From Ciona intestinalis (lineage: Eukaryota; Chordata; Ascidiacea; Phlebobranchia; Cionidae), in NCBI RefSeq assembly GCF_000224145.3, contig NC_020167.2, positions 115,644 to 179,643 of the forward strand: a stretch of DNA of 64,000 bases. Direction: 5' to 3'. The notes under the pieces were generated by a model. That model ran no database searches and had not been told where the DNA came from. It was given only the letters and a program-made list of their open reading frames with translations. Position numbers and translations under genes: made by a program. Positions 34,576-46,563 of this stretch are shown here, piece by piece (the stretch's first letter is position 1; every line of letters begins with the position of its first letter).

Positions 34576-36039
34576 CACCAACAAATGAATTATTTTATTG
34601 AAATATCACGTTCCGTCGATAACTTTCATTGTGTTAGATTTCTGCGGAATAAGCGTATATATATGGTAAGCATAAGTTGCCAAGAATTAGCAGAATTCAA
34701 CAAATTGTTTTAGAAAGGCAACTAAACACAAAAAAAGAATATAAACCCACCCGCCGAAACCTGCCTGGGGCGACTAAATAGTTCTGTTACCAACTGTACT
34801 AATTTATATACTAAAAGGACATTTGTGCTTAAGTAATATATATAGAGAGTGTAAGTGAGTTCATATCAACACACGCACGTGTCCATTAGATTGAGCCTAA
34901 ATGTTCTTTGACTTTCCCGTTTGCAGTAGATTTATTATTAAGTTAAGTTAAAAACAAAGACGAAACACCAAACAAACGTAAACCCTGCAAGGCATTAGCC
35001 ATTTAACAATCTAAAATATAGCACTTGTTTGTTTAGCTACTTTAGCATATCCGGGAGTGTCGAGATTTCAAGAGGTCTGCCATCACAATATACTTGTGCC
35101 GAAAGCCACAAACGTGTTCGCTTGTATAACACCTGTTTTTGTTAACGGCCTAAAAACAAATTTCATCTGACTATTCTGTACTATAGCATATTTGCCGAGC
35201 ACGTGAGTATAACTCATATGCTGCGGTTGCATCCCATAATACAGCCCTTGCTCTGCTTCTTTATCGGTGCTTACTCAAGTATCGTTCTATCGTTGTACAA
35301 TTCACAGTTCGTTGAACTTAAATACTTAGTTCTGCCACATTATGACTGATCTCACGAGCGTAAAATCATTCCCACGAATCGACACGCTTTTTGCTTTTCG
35401 ACCGCCTCAGACTACAGTTTTGTAAATTTATTTAATGGGCGTATAGGGGTCTTTCGAACTTTCAATACATACTGCCACATGTGAGCCTCACTAAGTCAAC
35501 ACACAGCTTCTCCTGAAAGAGTACGCAAACAATTAATAACCGTTGGAGTGGCATAGAGCGTGAAGCGAATCAGCTGGTATTACTAAATGACAAACAAAGA
35601 AAAAGTAAAACTTTTTTTATAGCATAATTGGCGTATTAAAATATATTCGCCTTTGACTGTTGTGTATTGGTAATAAGGCACGTTGTTAAACATTTATACG
35701 ACTCACAACTATTTCACAAGGCATTGTCGGCTTCGCCTCGTAATGTATATACACCTTATTGATCGACATTCGCTCACTGCACTACGGATGACGTTATTTT
35801 ACGAATTGCAAATTAGCTCATACGAATTGCAAATTAGCAGATTCATAGTATGTTGGAAACACATAATACAGTAACACCTGTAGTGTTAAAATTGCAATTT
35901 CAACTTACCTTCACTGCTTAAAATTAAAAAAAATAGGGCTTATTCCACAAATTAACAAACGCCAAACTGCAGGAGCAAAAATCTGAAACTGGCTTTACTT
36001 TTTTTTCAGGCAAGTTAGAGGCATTACATTCTGGAAAAT

Positions 36040-36527
36040 CAAAATTTGGGTATTGATAGGTATGCTCAAATGTGACCTATAACTACCATCAAAAATTTAA
36101 AATACAAAACAGCTTTTGAAAAATATGAGTCACAAAATCGCAAATTCGACCGCTGGGTTAAAAACAATTGGCCGTGGCGCAATGCATGGGATTTCCCATA
36201 AGAAAAAAGGCGCTCAACTTTGATCGTTTCTAGTTTCTAAAAAACTAAAGATTTTTTTCTGATTTGGTATAACGAATGTTTCTTTTTTAAAACTATATAA
36301 AAAAAATTGTAAAACATAGACTTTATTGAGTTTTATTTTTCGATTGAACAAAGCAACATAATATGCTGACTCGGCACTTTTTTCCTTATTAGTTAATTTT
36401 TCGCACTTTTTTATATTGCAATGTTCATTACGTCTTACTAGTACTTACTGTACCATTTTTATAAAAAAAAAGTCAGTTTATGCTGAGTCAGCATAATCTG
36501 GTATGTACTTAGGTATATATGTATTAT
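36040..36527. repeat. Dispersed repeat copy 1, carrying a perfect T-MARE
   Basis: Shares a long diverged stretch with 43300-43960: tatgctcaaa, gcatgggatttcccataag, ctcaactttgat, tatgctgactcggcac, cttactgtacca, and ctgagtcagc..atctggtatg. A second, imperfect Maf-like site (tgctgactcggca) lies near 36363. No coding capacity. Confidence 0.7.
36481..36493. promoter_or_regulatory. Perfect T-MARE (Maf/AP-1 type site)
   Basis: TGCTGAGTCAGCA, the 13-bp palindromic Maf recognition element with an AP-1 core. It lies within a longer palindrome tatgctgagtcagcata. Occupancy cannot be judged from sequence. Confidence 0.6.
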
Positions 36528-36530
36528 GTC

Positions 36531-36835
36531 CGGCACCGTGGCGTATAGTGGTTAGCGCGTCTGCCTGTAACCAATAGGTAATGGGTTCAAGGCTCGTCGC
36601 TGCTACCATTGTGGGCGTATGTGTCCTCGGGCAAGACACTTAACGACAATTGCTCCAAACGAGTGGTCACTAATCAAGAGTCTAAATTATCAGCCATACA
36701 TAAAAAAAACCCCAAAAAAAATAATAACCCACGAAGTAACATACATGGTAACTCGTAAGCTGGCACGAGGTGTTAAAACCTGTGTGATAACGACTGTCGT
36801 TTTCCGGCCACGCGAGGATAAAGTAAGTTACATTC
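36531..36835 (+). repeat. tRNA-derived SINE, nearly full length
   Basis: The best-preserved copy: head gtggcgtatagtggttagcg with B-box-like gggttcaaggc, then gggcaagacacttaacg, gagtggtcactaatcaag, an A-rich block, agctggcacgaggtg, aacgactgtcgttttccgg, and ccacgcgaggataaagtaag. Confidence 0.88.
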
Positions 36836-36934
36836 AATCATTCATATTATATAGTGTATTATATCTATTGATTCAACGAAAGAGGGTCTATAAAATCTAT
36901 ATGACCACTAACGTTCTCAACAACAAGAATGAAT

Positions 36935-37985
36935 AAATGAATGAAATTTACTTTATCCTTGCGTGGCCGGTGTCGAATATTCGTTCCGATTGATATATTT
37001 GTACCGGTTGTATTGCGCATGCGGCGAGACGCTACTGTGCATGATAGTAGGTTGAAACAAATACACAATGACGACCCGGTGTCGCAGAAATATGGTTCTC
37101 CTAGAAAACTGGTTCCCATCACAGGCTATATTTATAACTTATTTTATGAGGAATCTAAAACTCTGGTTCCGACTAAAATAACAGTTGTTAGATGCGACAT
37201 ATTTCGTAAGTTGTGACCACTACCGTTAACACGTCATCCAGTGACCACTACCGTTAACACGTCATCATCAAGGATAAACTGCGACAAAACCTACATTTTC
37301 ACATTAAATAGAATAAACTATATATAAAAACCTGTAGCCTATGTATGATTCGTTCGGAACCAGGTTTAAATATTTCTGATAAAAATGTACCGTGTCTACG
37401 CATGCGCAGTAGCCGATGGGAACCAGATTTCCGCGACACCGGTCCAAATATATTACGACCCTCTGTTGAAAACGTTCCAGACACGACGTTTACACGTTAA
37501 AACATTAGTTGTTTTTTTTTATTTTAAGTCAGCAGAACTGAATTGGTATATGTTATTTTTAACTTGTAGAAAAAGTAAGTATAGCACTAACAAACCTACT
37601 TTATAGTATACTAATATTTTTCCCCGGAACGTTTTTTAGCCAGTGCGTATTTATTAGAGCTCGTATTGTATTCGTTCCGACCTACTGCGCATGTGCAGTA
37701 TAGCGTCTCGGCGCATGCGGAATAGCGCCCGGTACAAATAAATCAATCGGAACCAGTATATCAAGGCACCGGAATACGACAGTCGTTATAATACGGGTGT
37801 TCATACATCTACCTCGTGCCAACTTACGAGTTACCATGTATGTTACTTTGTAGGTGATTATTTATTTTTATTTATTTTTATTTTTTTTATGCATGGCTGA
37901 TAATTTGGACTAGTCACCACTGGGTTGGAGCAATTGCCGTTAAGTGTCTTGCCTAAAGACACATACGCCGACAATAGTAGCAGCA
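36935..37985 (-). repeat. Inverse SINE split by a MITE
   Basis: Left part 36940-36974 (ttactttatccttgcgtggc cgg) and right part 37772-37985 (aatacgacagtcgttataat, cctcgtgccaacttacgagt, caattgccgttaagtgtctt) make one SINE interrupted by about 800 bp. See the nested element. Confidence 0.8.
36975..37771. mobile_element. ~800-bp MITE nested in a SINE
   Basis: Inverted terminal blocks: left gttccgattgatatatttgt..gcatgcggcgagacgct near 36982-37035, right its inverse near 37678-37757 (gagacgct, gcatgcg, ggtacaaataaatcaatcg gaac). The outermost bases read CCGGTG on both sides. Short direct repeats (gaccactaccgttaacacgt) lie at 37217 and 37242. No transposase frame. Confidence 0.75.
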
Positions 37986-38325
37986 GCATTTCTACCAATA
38001 AATTTCTGGCATTTTTGTTGTTTTTTGTTTGTAAATTGGCTTTATAAAAGTAACAACTATGAAGCTGGCTGCTGTGAGACTAATAGACCACCCATTGTTA
38101 TAACGTATCGATAGATGGCGCAATTCCTAATAAAACAAAATCTTCGCAAAGGAGAATCTGCTTCTAGTTACGTAGTTTGATTACAGTTACATTTGGCACT
38201 TCGTTTACAGAAATTAATCTACCATAATTTGTATTTACCCAAGAAACTATAGGCTTGTTTAAAGTTACTGCGATATTAGCTGTATATTTAAATACAAAAC
38301 GTTCGAATGCAATATTTATTTCGTT

Positions 38326-40905
38326 ATGTCCAATGCAACATTAGATCCTGATCAAGTAAGATAATGCTTTGTTGTATATAAGTTAAACTATTTTTAGTTT
38401 ACATAAACAACAACATCAACATAGTGAACACTGAAGTACTCTGACATTTAATTTGTACAACAATTATTTCACATAGGAATTTACCATTTTTAGAAGTTGC
38501 CAGCATAAATATTGACCGCTGTTTTAATTATACAACTGAATAATGAATAGTACAAGTAATTTATTTTACTTTTTTAATAACAATTTTTAATAAAAACAGT
38601 GTAGGCATATAAAGTTGTTGTATGTATTTAAATTTTTTCTGCATGTACAGCATCATAAAACTCAAACTGGTCGAAGCAGAATGCAGAATGGTTTAGAAAG
38701 TAAAGGTCAGACTGGAAGGAATGATGAGTTTGATTCAAGTTATATGCATCAAGCTAATGTGAATCCGGTTAGTTATTTAAAACTTTTAGTTGTTATTTAT
38801 TCTCTTAACTTTATAAAATCTTTCTTAGGCTTATGGCATGGCACCAACCAGCGACTCCTACATGCCAAGTTATTATGGCCAGATGCCGTTTCCTTACATG
38901 GGAAGTTCAGAGTGGTCAACAGGGAGTACAGATAACATGCCGTATTTATCTGGATTTGGTGGGGAAGCTCAACAACACAGCTTTCTACCTGATGCCATGT
39001 TCAGTCACCCTCCAGCTGCACTTGGAAATACACCAGTTAGTTGGAATAATAACGTACGATCGAAAAACAGTTGATATAATTTTATTTTTCAGGCGTATTA
39101 CAACCAACCGTATAATTTTTTTCAACATGGAACTGACTTTAGTCCGTGGGCATCACATAGCTCGGCACATGGGACTGGAATGCCAGAAACTCCTGGTGGA
39201 ACTGGCTTCGGCCAGCAAACTGCTGCACCAACTTATAATGGTGATTATTATCCATCAATTATGCCGGCAACTCCGCATGATTATTTAGGTACTGGTGAAG
39301 CTATAGTTTCCAATGGTAGTGTCTTGGGTCATGGTGCCCCAGGTGCTGCGATACCAGGTGTTGGTGGAAGTACTGTCATGTCAAGTGGTGACCCTATTGG
39401 TAAACTACCCGTTGGTTCTTCATCAAATAGCATGAAGATGGTTGAACAGGGTATACAGAATATGGGACTTGGTATGTCTTCAATGTCTGGCGATCCTATG
39501 AAGCAAATGCAAGTAACTCCTGTCATTCCCATGCCTGGTGGGGGATCTATTGTGTCAGCAGGTGCACCACAAAATGCAACCAACATTAGTGGACAATCAA
39601 GCCAAAGCGCCAGTTCAAGTAACAATAGCACACCAGTGCCTGGTTCCAATGCACCAAAGCCAGTATCATGGGCAGCTATTGCATCAAAACCTGCAAAACC
39701 GCAACCTAAACCGAAAGCTAAATCGATGGTTGGGCCAGGACTACCACCACCTATTAAGCATAACATGGATATTGGAACTTGGGACTCTCAGACTCCAGCT
39801 AAAGGACCAGCGAAAGGTCAAATGCCAGGTCAACCAGGTGCCCCGCAGAGATGGTCGGCTCCACGGCAGGGGTAAGGTTTTGTTTTGTTTGTTTATGTTC
39901 CCAGTTTGTTTAATTGTGTTTGCTCTTTTTGACAGACCTGCAGATGGTTCAGTTTCATCGAATCACCATTCTGCAAATGCTGGAAACACAAACACTAATT
40001 TCCACTACAACAATGCACAAACTAAAGAAGAATCAGGAAATGAGGTGTTGGAAAAATTAAAAGCTGAAAATGACTACAACCCAAAACGGTTGACCATCGA
40101 CGTTCGGAATGCAAGATTTTTTGTAATTAAATCGTATTCTGAAGATGATATTCATCGTTCTATCAAATACAACATTTGGTGCTCCACTGACCATGGCAAC
40201 AAACGATTGGATGCAGCGTTTCGTGAACAGCAAGGACATGGCCCGGTTATTTTACTCTACTCTGTAAACGGTTCTGGTCATTTCTGTGGCGTTGCAGAAA
40301 TGCTCACTCAGATTGACTACAGCAAGCGTGCTGGTGTTTGGGCTCAGGATAAGTGGAAAGGAAAGTTTCAGGTGAAATGGATTTATGCGAAGGACGTTCC
40401 TAACAGCCAGCTTCGTCATATTCGTCTTGAAAATAATGAGAATAAACCGGTGACAAACTCACGTGACACTCAGGAGGTTCCTGCAGAGAAAGGAAGACAA
40501 GTTCTTAAAATCATTAGTAGCTATAAACATCAAACAAGTATATTTGATGACTTTTCACATTACGAACGCCGTCAAGTGGAAGAAGAAGGTCTTCGTCAAA
40601 AACGTAATGAACTGGTAAGTGGAACAATTGTTTTCTGTAATTATAATTGTCCCATAATTTGTTTCACAAACTGATAATAGTTTTTTTAAAGTCTACAGTG
40701 ACTAATTTATTTTACTAATGTCAATTAATATCCTGAAATTTTGTACATGTGTTTACAAAATTGACATTTTTATGCCTTTTAATTAATATGTAAGACTAAG
40801 ATAAAGAATATTTAAAACTAAGATGTTTATGTTAAACAGAGATCTCGGGACAATCACAAAGAAAAACAATCAGCTCATCCAGACCAAGCGTCGCCAAAAA
40901 ATTAA
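38326..40905 (+). CDS. YTHDF: YTH-domain m6A reader
   Basis: Six exons, 38326-38355, 38651-38767, 38829-39035, 39093-39871, 39936-40614 and 40840-40905, 625 residues; human YTHDF1-3 have 559-585. The start [10 protein letters not shown] matches the family's MSATSVDPQ-type start. The N-terminal half is a Tyr/Gly/Pro/Ser-rich, disordered segment with family landmarks ([58 protein letters not shown]). The C-terminal YTH domain has [23 protein letters not shown] and all three aromatic cage Trp (459, 513, 518 in this model; spacing 54 and 5 as in YTHDF2). It binds N6-methyladenosine in cytoplasmic mRNA and promotes decay or translation. A single YTHDF is expected before the vertebrate duplications. 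The 3' exon encodes a short basic tail. Confidence 0.96.
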
Positions 40906-42340
40906 TCAATTAGTTTTGTTAGTATGCCTAATTTAGTTTGTCACCACTGCTTAGCTGGAAACTTAATTTGTTTGTATAATATGAAGTGATTGTATTCTTT
41001 ATTTCATTATGGCGTCTCGGTTTGGGCTGTTGTTGTGGAAATTTCAAACGTTGTGGTGGAAAATGTAAATTCTTTGCATGGTCATTTTACCTTAAAAAGA
41101 ACACAATTATTGGTTAGTAGGGACTAAGGGTTACTAACTATGCGATGCCAGACCGTCCTACTACAAATATAAAATAATAAGAATGAACCACACCACAGAT
41201 AATCATGATCATTTGTGCCTCATAACAAAGTTATTCAGTGCCACCACAATAATACCATCATTCGTAATCCATGCATAGTAGCGTAAGATCTCATTAGTTT
41301 GAATATTCGTTGTAAAATATTTATTGTTTTCTTGGTATCTGTAATAATGATGAGTGTCAAATCCTTGTTCCAACATACAAGGCAATCACTTGACCTTCAT
41401 CTTCATTGAAAATTATTGGAACTATGCTAATAATTATGTAATGAAGTTACTTGCAAATTATTATGTAAATATAATCTTGGGCTTCGTTATCATCACAGCA
41501 CGATGTGTGCAACCGCTGAAGTTTTCAGTGTTTTATTTCGTAGGTTGTTCTGTTCGTGTGTATTGGTTCCACTAAATTTCTATCGTATAACGAAATTAAC
41601 ATAATATAAATTCTTGTGTGGTGATTCATTCTATTTACTTTCTCAGACATTGATTGTTCAATTAGATTTTTTAGGACTGAGCCTACATTTTAGCACAGAC
41701 TCACAGAGGTTATGGAGAAATTAAAATATGGAAATACTTTTGACATTTTATCCTGTATGGGTGGGGTAGACCATCAACCAACAAACAAAGTTGTCAGTGT
41801 GCAAACATTAAAGGGGCAGCAGTGCATAACATTTATGACTAAATATAGCAAAAATTAGAACAAATCAATGATTGTATGAAAAACAAATTTAGGAAAAAAA
41901 TCTTATGTTAATATGGCATACGTGCAACACAACTTAAAAATATTTTTTTTAAGTGTTTTAATTACAATAATGTATTGTTTATGACATAAAATGAATAAAT
42001 ATCTTCTGTGTTATTTGTTTAAAAAATATTTTAATTTCAAATAGTTTGTGAAAGCTTGGTAACGTATTTTGTGAAAAGTTGCATTATTGCCATTGTAAAA
42101 GAAACAAACATAATTCATTTAATGTTTTAATTGCACAAATCTTTTATTATAGTTTTCTCATATACACAAATGCACTTTTTTTTAATAATTTTTTTTTTCC
42201 TGGTAAAATTCACAATAATCAAAAAACAGTTTAATGTAATCTCAAAAACACTGACTAAAACATAGGTAGCATTATGTGCAAACACCAAGCAATATTTAAA
42301 GAACAAAGTTGACAAATAGAACTTTTCTTGATTTGAAATA
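40906..42340. other. YTHDF 3' UTR and convergent intergenic region
   Basis: About 1.4 kb of AT-rich DNA with no repeat or exon. An AATAAA at 41994 would give a 1.1-kb YTHDF 3' UTR. The phosphatase gene converges from the other side, stop codon at 42341. Confidence 0.5.
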
Positions 42341-45300
42341 TCATGAGATAAGATGTTCGTCGAATGAAGGAACAGGTTGGTAAGCAACTTCTCGCATCTT
42401 CAGGTTTTTAGATTTACATTTTTTCCTAAAAACAAGAAAAAGGAAAAATAAATTATACAATGTCAAATTTTGAATAAAGAAGATTGCAGAGTTTGCTGCT
42501 GTTGACCACTAAATCATGTATGATGACACATAAAATTAATTAGTTTGTTAAATCCCAAAGTTTCCATACTTACTTGCAACAAACAATGATGATAAGTAAC
42601 CACGTTACCACCAATAGACAAGTCAATATTATGAAGATCAACTGTAAATGTGAAGCAAAGAAATCTGTACAAAATTAACAACATGTTATTATTTTGTCAC
42701 TTAAAAAAAACAGTTCTCATTTAAATGTTTGAACTCATAGGGAAGATATTTCCAAATTTTTTCCATTCAAATGACCATAGAAACTAAATAAACAAGAAGT
42801 AAAGATGACGTGATGGTAAAAGTTAAAAACTATAAAATCATTTATTTAAGATGTTTAAGTTAGCTTTAATATATTAAACTAAAGTAGGTAGGTAAGGTAG
42901 CAGAGTAAAATAAAACATAACCTTCACCAGTTGTTGGTATTTTTCCACAATCTTGTGCGGGGCCACGAGGAAACATCTTCTGTGATTTTGTGACGAATTC
43001 ATTCAATGAACAATTGAATCCACAGTCAAGTATGTTAAGTTTTATTGGATCACCGGTCGAATTTCTAATAAAATTAAATATAATTGTTTGGGGAGATAAA
43101 ATTAATAATGCGTAATCAGCTGAAAATGAATCTTTCAACTTTGCAATATATTTGGTGGCTTTATACACTTTGTGACTGCTTACAAGTTAACAAAAGTGAA
43201 ACCATGCAAGTGACCACTTTATTGTTTTTATACTATTAATAAAAAAAAATAAAAAATACTACTAACCAACTTTGCTATTAGTTAAAGGGACATATCAACA
43301 CAAAATCAAACTGTGTATCTTGATACAAATGCTCAAACATAATGTAAAGTGTAAAGGTAGGCTACCACAAAAGTTGCAAACAACGAAACACTTCTGAAAA
43401 AATGTGTGCTAAAACCACAAATTCAACCATTGCATGGAATTTTTCATAAGAAATAGCATCACTCAACTTTGAATGTTCCTAGTTTTTTACCATTGAGAAA
43501 ATTTATTTTTTTTCCGAATTTGGCATTATGAATATTCTTTGTGAATAAATAAATATTTGTAAAAAACAGGTTGTACTATGTTTTAATTTTTCAATGGAAC
43601 ATAGCTACGTACTATGCTGACACAGCACATTTTTATATCAAAATGTTTAATATGTCTCACTGGTACCCGCTGTACCATTTACTTGTGAAAAAAAAGGGTC
43701 ATTCTTGTTAAAACGTGCTGAGTCAGCAAAATCTGGTATGTCACTTGGTTCAATCAGAAAATGAAACATATAAAAGTATAAATTTTCTTCAGTGGTTTAG
43801 AAACTAAGAACAGTCAAAGTTTGGTCACTTTTTTGTGGAAAATCTCATGGATTATCAAACGCCTGATTTTTACTCCAACCTGTTTTTATCAAAAAATTGT
43901 TGAAACTCTGTTGGTAGCTTTAGATAACAATTGAGCATTTCTATCTATATACAAATTTAAAAGTGGGTTGCCTAAGCCCTAAGGAATCACACAATGGTAG
44001 CATAAATGCCAACCCCACAAACGTATTAGGATAAAGTATTTAGTGGTGGTCACCTGTAATAACTTCGTACAATGTATTCTGGTGGGGAAGATGATTTATC
44101 TTTATAAACTTCTATCATAACACAAGCAGCAAATGGTGGAAGTCGATTATTGAAGCTATCCAAGGCAACCAATAATGAACCAATGGTTGTGTCATGCTGG
44201 GAATTTAAAAGGTTTATAACAAAGTAATTACTTTTAAATGAGTTAAAAACATATATGGCGAACAAAGATATCTATATCATGATAAAGTAAAAACTTACCG
44301 CAGAATATGCGATCACTTTATAACTTTCAGAACCATTGATACTATTGTTAATATTTGTAACAATTTGTTTGATCAGATTACCTGAAAAATTCCTTAATTA
44401 AGACCAGCGTACCTTGATCAAAAATTATAATAACATGCTAAATAAACACATTCTGCACAACCTTGTTGCATTACAATTCAGTAGATTAAAATAACAGATT
44501 TTTTTGCTGTTTTTTTCCAAATGTCTGTTTTCTATCACAACAATTAAACGGTGAATTTACAAACAAACAAAGAAACATTTGTTTCGGGTTGATGCCAAAA
44601 GTTTTAAGAATGATTTCATAATAAAAGGTAACTTATTTCAGTTACTTACCAGCTACAATTCTTCCAATATCTTCCCTGTATTTTGAATTCATACCACTGA
44701 ACCTGATTAAAATGTCCAAAGCAGCAATCTCGTGCAGTTTGTCCATTACTGCATCACTCGCCCATAAAGGAAGGGTCTTTCCCTGTGTTTTCTATTTGAC
44801 GAGCATTGATAACCTCAATTATGTTTTTAAACGTAGTATTTACCACATTATAATATAACTAATGTACAAAATAATAAACAGGGTCCAATTATTTAAAAAT
44901 TAATGTTTTAAATATTCTCAAGTTCTCTTAAAACAGACAAAAATATCATACTATTATTAACAGCATTTAAAAGAAAAACGACAGTCAATAAAATACTTTA
45001 CTGAGAGTTACAGCTGATTAATTAAAGGATTTGAAAATGAATAAGCTTGTTTATAAACCAACCTCTGTTATCAGGGTATCTAGAACATTCCAAGAACTTG
45101 TTAAGTTGACATTGTCATTACCCGACCAGAATGAGATATTTTTTAAAAATTCCTGAAAAGCATAAGTATATAAACGAATTTGCTCTTAGCCAAGTTAAGG
45201 CTGTAAAATATGTGTTTTAACTCACTGTGTATTTATTCTGTAGTTCAATATATTCCAAAGAGGAATACGTTTTCTCATGAAGTTGTTGCAACTTTGGGCA

Positions 45301-46563
45301 AGTAATGATCGGGGCCAACAGTAACTGCCAAAACAAAATTTAATGATTTATTTTTGGAGTTTTAAAATAATAAAAAAATCTAAATCATTTAAAAATTAGT
45401 TAAATCCCATATAACAAAAAACTTACAGAATCCAAGATTTTTGGCACGGTATGTATTGGTACAGGCTGCCATGATGTGTTTGTACCATTCCACTTTTGTT
45501 TTCCTTCTGGTGGAAACAAACCAGCCATGTTTGATTCAGCACTCATAAGTGTTCGATCAAAATCTGTACTTCGGATGTAAATCTGGCATGGGTTTAAAAT
45601 CAACAATGTGAAATAAGAATATATGTACAAAACTGTTTTTTGAATCAAACACGAAAAATTGGATGAATTTTTTAGTGCGTCCTCGCCATGTGAACAACAG
45701 TTATTTTGGTCAATCATTCGTGACCACTGGGTTGAAGCAATGTCTGTTAGATGTCTAACCCAAGAATCTTAACAGAGCATTAGACTTGTTTTTTAGTAAA
45801 AATACTTATAGCATATATTTTCATTTTATTATTGTCATTCATACCTCACTTCTGTTGTATCGTCTACTAAGCAATGTATTATATCTTTGCTTCAAGTATG
45901 ACCCAAGTTCATAATGTTGATGCATCCCAATCTAGAAACCAAACCAAATATTCTTACCTAAGTTCTAAACAATACTTAAATGAATGTAACTTATTTCTCC
46001 TTGTAATGCAGTCTTTTTATTACTGCTGTTTTGTCTCACAAACCTCGTGCTTGCTTACGTGTTACCACCTATGTGCTTTTATGATAAAATATTTTCTTTG
46101 GACTTTTTTATTGTATGGCCAACAATACGACAATCCATAACCATAAGTTACAACTGGGTTGTTGGAGCAATTATTGTTAAGTATTCTCACAAGGATATTT
46201 ACACCCAAAATGGTAGCAGCATTGAGCCTTTCTATACCCTCGATATTATCAATCATACCAAACTTCTGTTGGCAGTTTTATACAGTAAAGTTCAAGATAT
46301 TTTGCAGTTCAAACTAACTTGTGTTAGTTGTCCAAATCCTTGAGGCCACATAGTTTGATTAAATGGATCGTTCTTGTATGAATGTATTGCACTTCTTGCA
46401 CCATGCCTCCACAGCTAAACAACAATTAATTGATTAGAATAAAGGAGAAATGAAATAACCTCCAACGTACCAGATTAGAGAAAACCAATTCTTCATCTCC
46501 ATAAATGGGCATCGAAAACATGCAGAGAATTGTAAGTAAATTCAGAAATACTCGTCCGAACAT
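42341..46563 (-). CDS. Lysosomal-type histidine acid phosphatase, downstream paralog
   Basis: Twelve minus-strand exons: 46563-46471, 46414-46319, 45931-45845, 45582-45427, 45324-45226, 45152-45063, 44782-44650, 44381-44299, 44196-44054, 43064-42922, 42664-42574 and 42425-42341; 432 residues (human ACP2 423). It has a signal peptide (1-22), the catalytic RHG at 34-36, family block [21 protein letters not shown], and catalytic HD at 280-281 (SAHDTT). A luminal Cys pattern (DCGFNC, DCGK), one transmembrane helix in exon 11 and a short basic tail follow. The tail holds YQPV, a YxxPhi sorting signal as in ACP2 (YRHV). It hydrolyses phosphomonoesters in the lysosome. Odd point: the motif reads RHGARSA, without the Pro of RHGxRxP. 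Exon 7 has an alternative acceptor 9 nt upstream. Exon 4 is nearly identical to the neighbour's. Confidence 0.9.
43300..43960. repeat. Palindromic dispersed repeat copy 2, carrying a perfect T-MARE
   Basis: In intron 9 of the phosphatase gene. The left part (43310-43740) parallels 36040-36527. The right part (about 43745-43960) is an inverse of the left arm (tagtttctaa/tttagaaacta, atgctcaa/ttgagcat), so the copy is an imperfect 660-bp palindrome. Confidence 0.65.
43716..43728. promoter_or_regulatory. Perfect T-MARE in repeat copy 2
   Basis: TGCTGAGTCAGCA, identical to the site at 36481, followed by the same flank (atctggtatg). A weaker Maf-like site (tgctgacacagca) lies near 43615. Confidence 0.6.
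46030..46240 (-). repeat. SINE fragment, inverse orientation
   Basis: Diverged inverse SINE body (cctcgtgcttgcttacgtgt, acaactgggttgttggagca, caaaatggtagcagcattga). It lies in intron 2 of the phosphatase gene. Confidence 0.6.

Larger units (their letters stand above)
34576..38325. other. Divergent intergenic region between the Rab gene and YTHDF
   Basis: About 3.75 kb between divergent starts, so it should hold both promoters. 34.6-36.0 kb is AT-rich unique DNA with no feature I can name apart from a small direct repeat (tacgaattgcaaattag, near 35798 and 35820). Then follow a palindromic-family repeat with a Maf site (36040-36527), a SINE (36531-36835), and a MITE nested in an inverse SINE (36935-37985). 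No coding exon supported. Confidence 0.6.

Noticed and set aside
35660-35880. Small open frame with repeated SSYELQIS
   Set aside because: Arises from a short direct repeat in AT-rich intergenic DNA; no splice context or homology recognised.
39329-39766. 145-codon minus-strand frame
   Set aside because: Shadow of YTHDF exon 4, whose biased composition keeps the opposite frame open.
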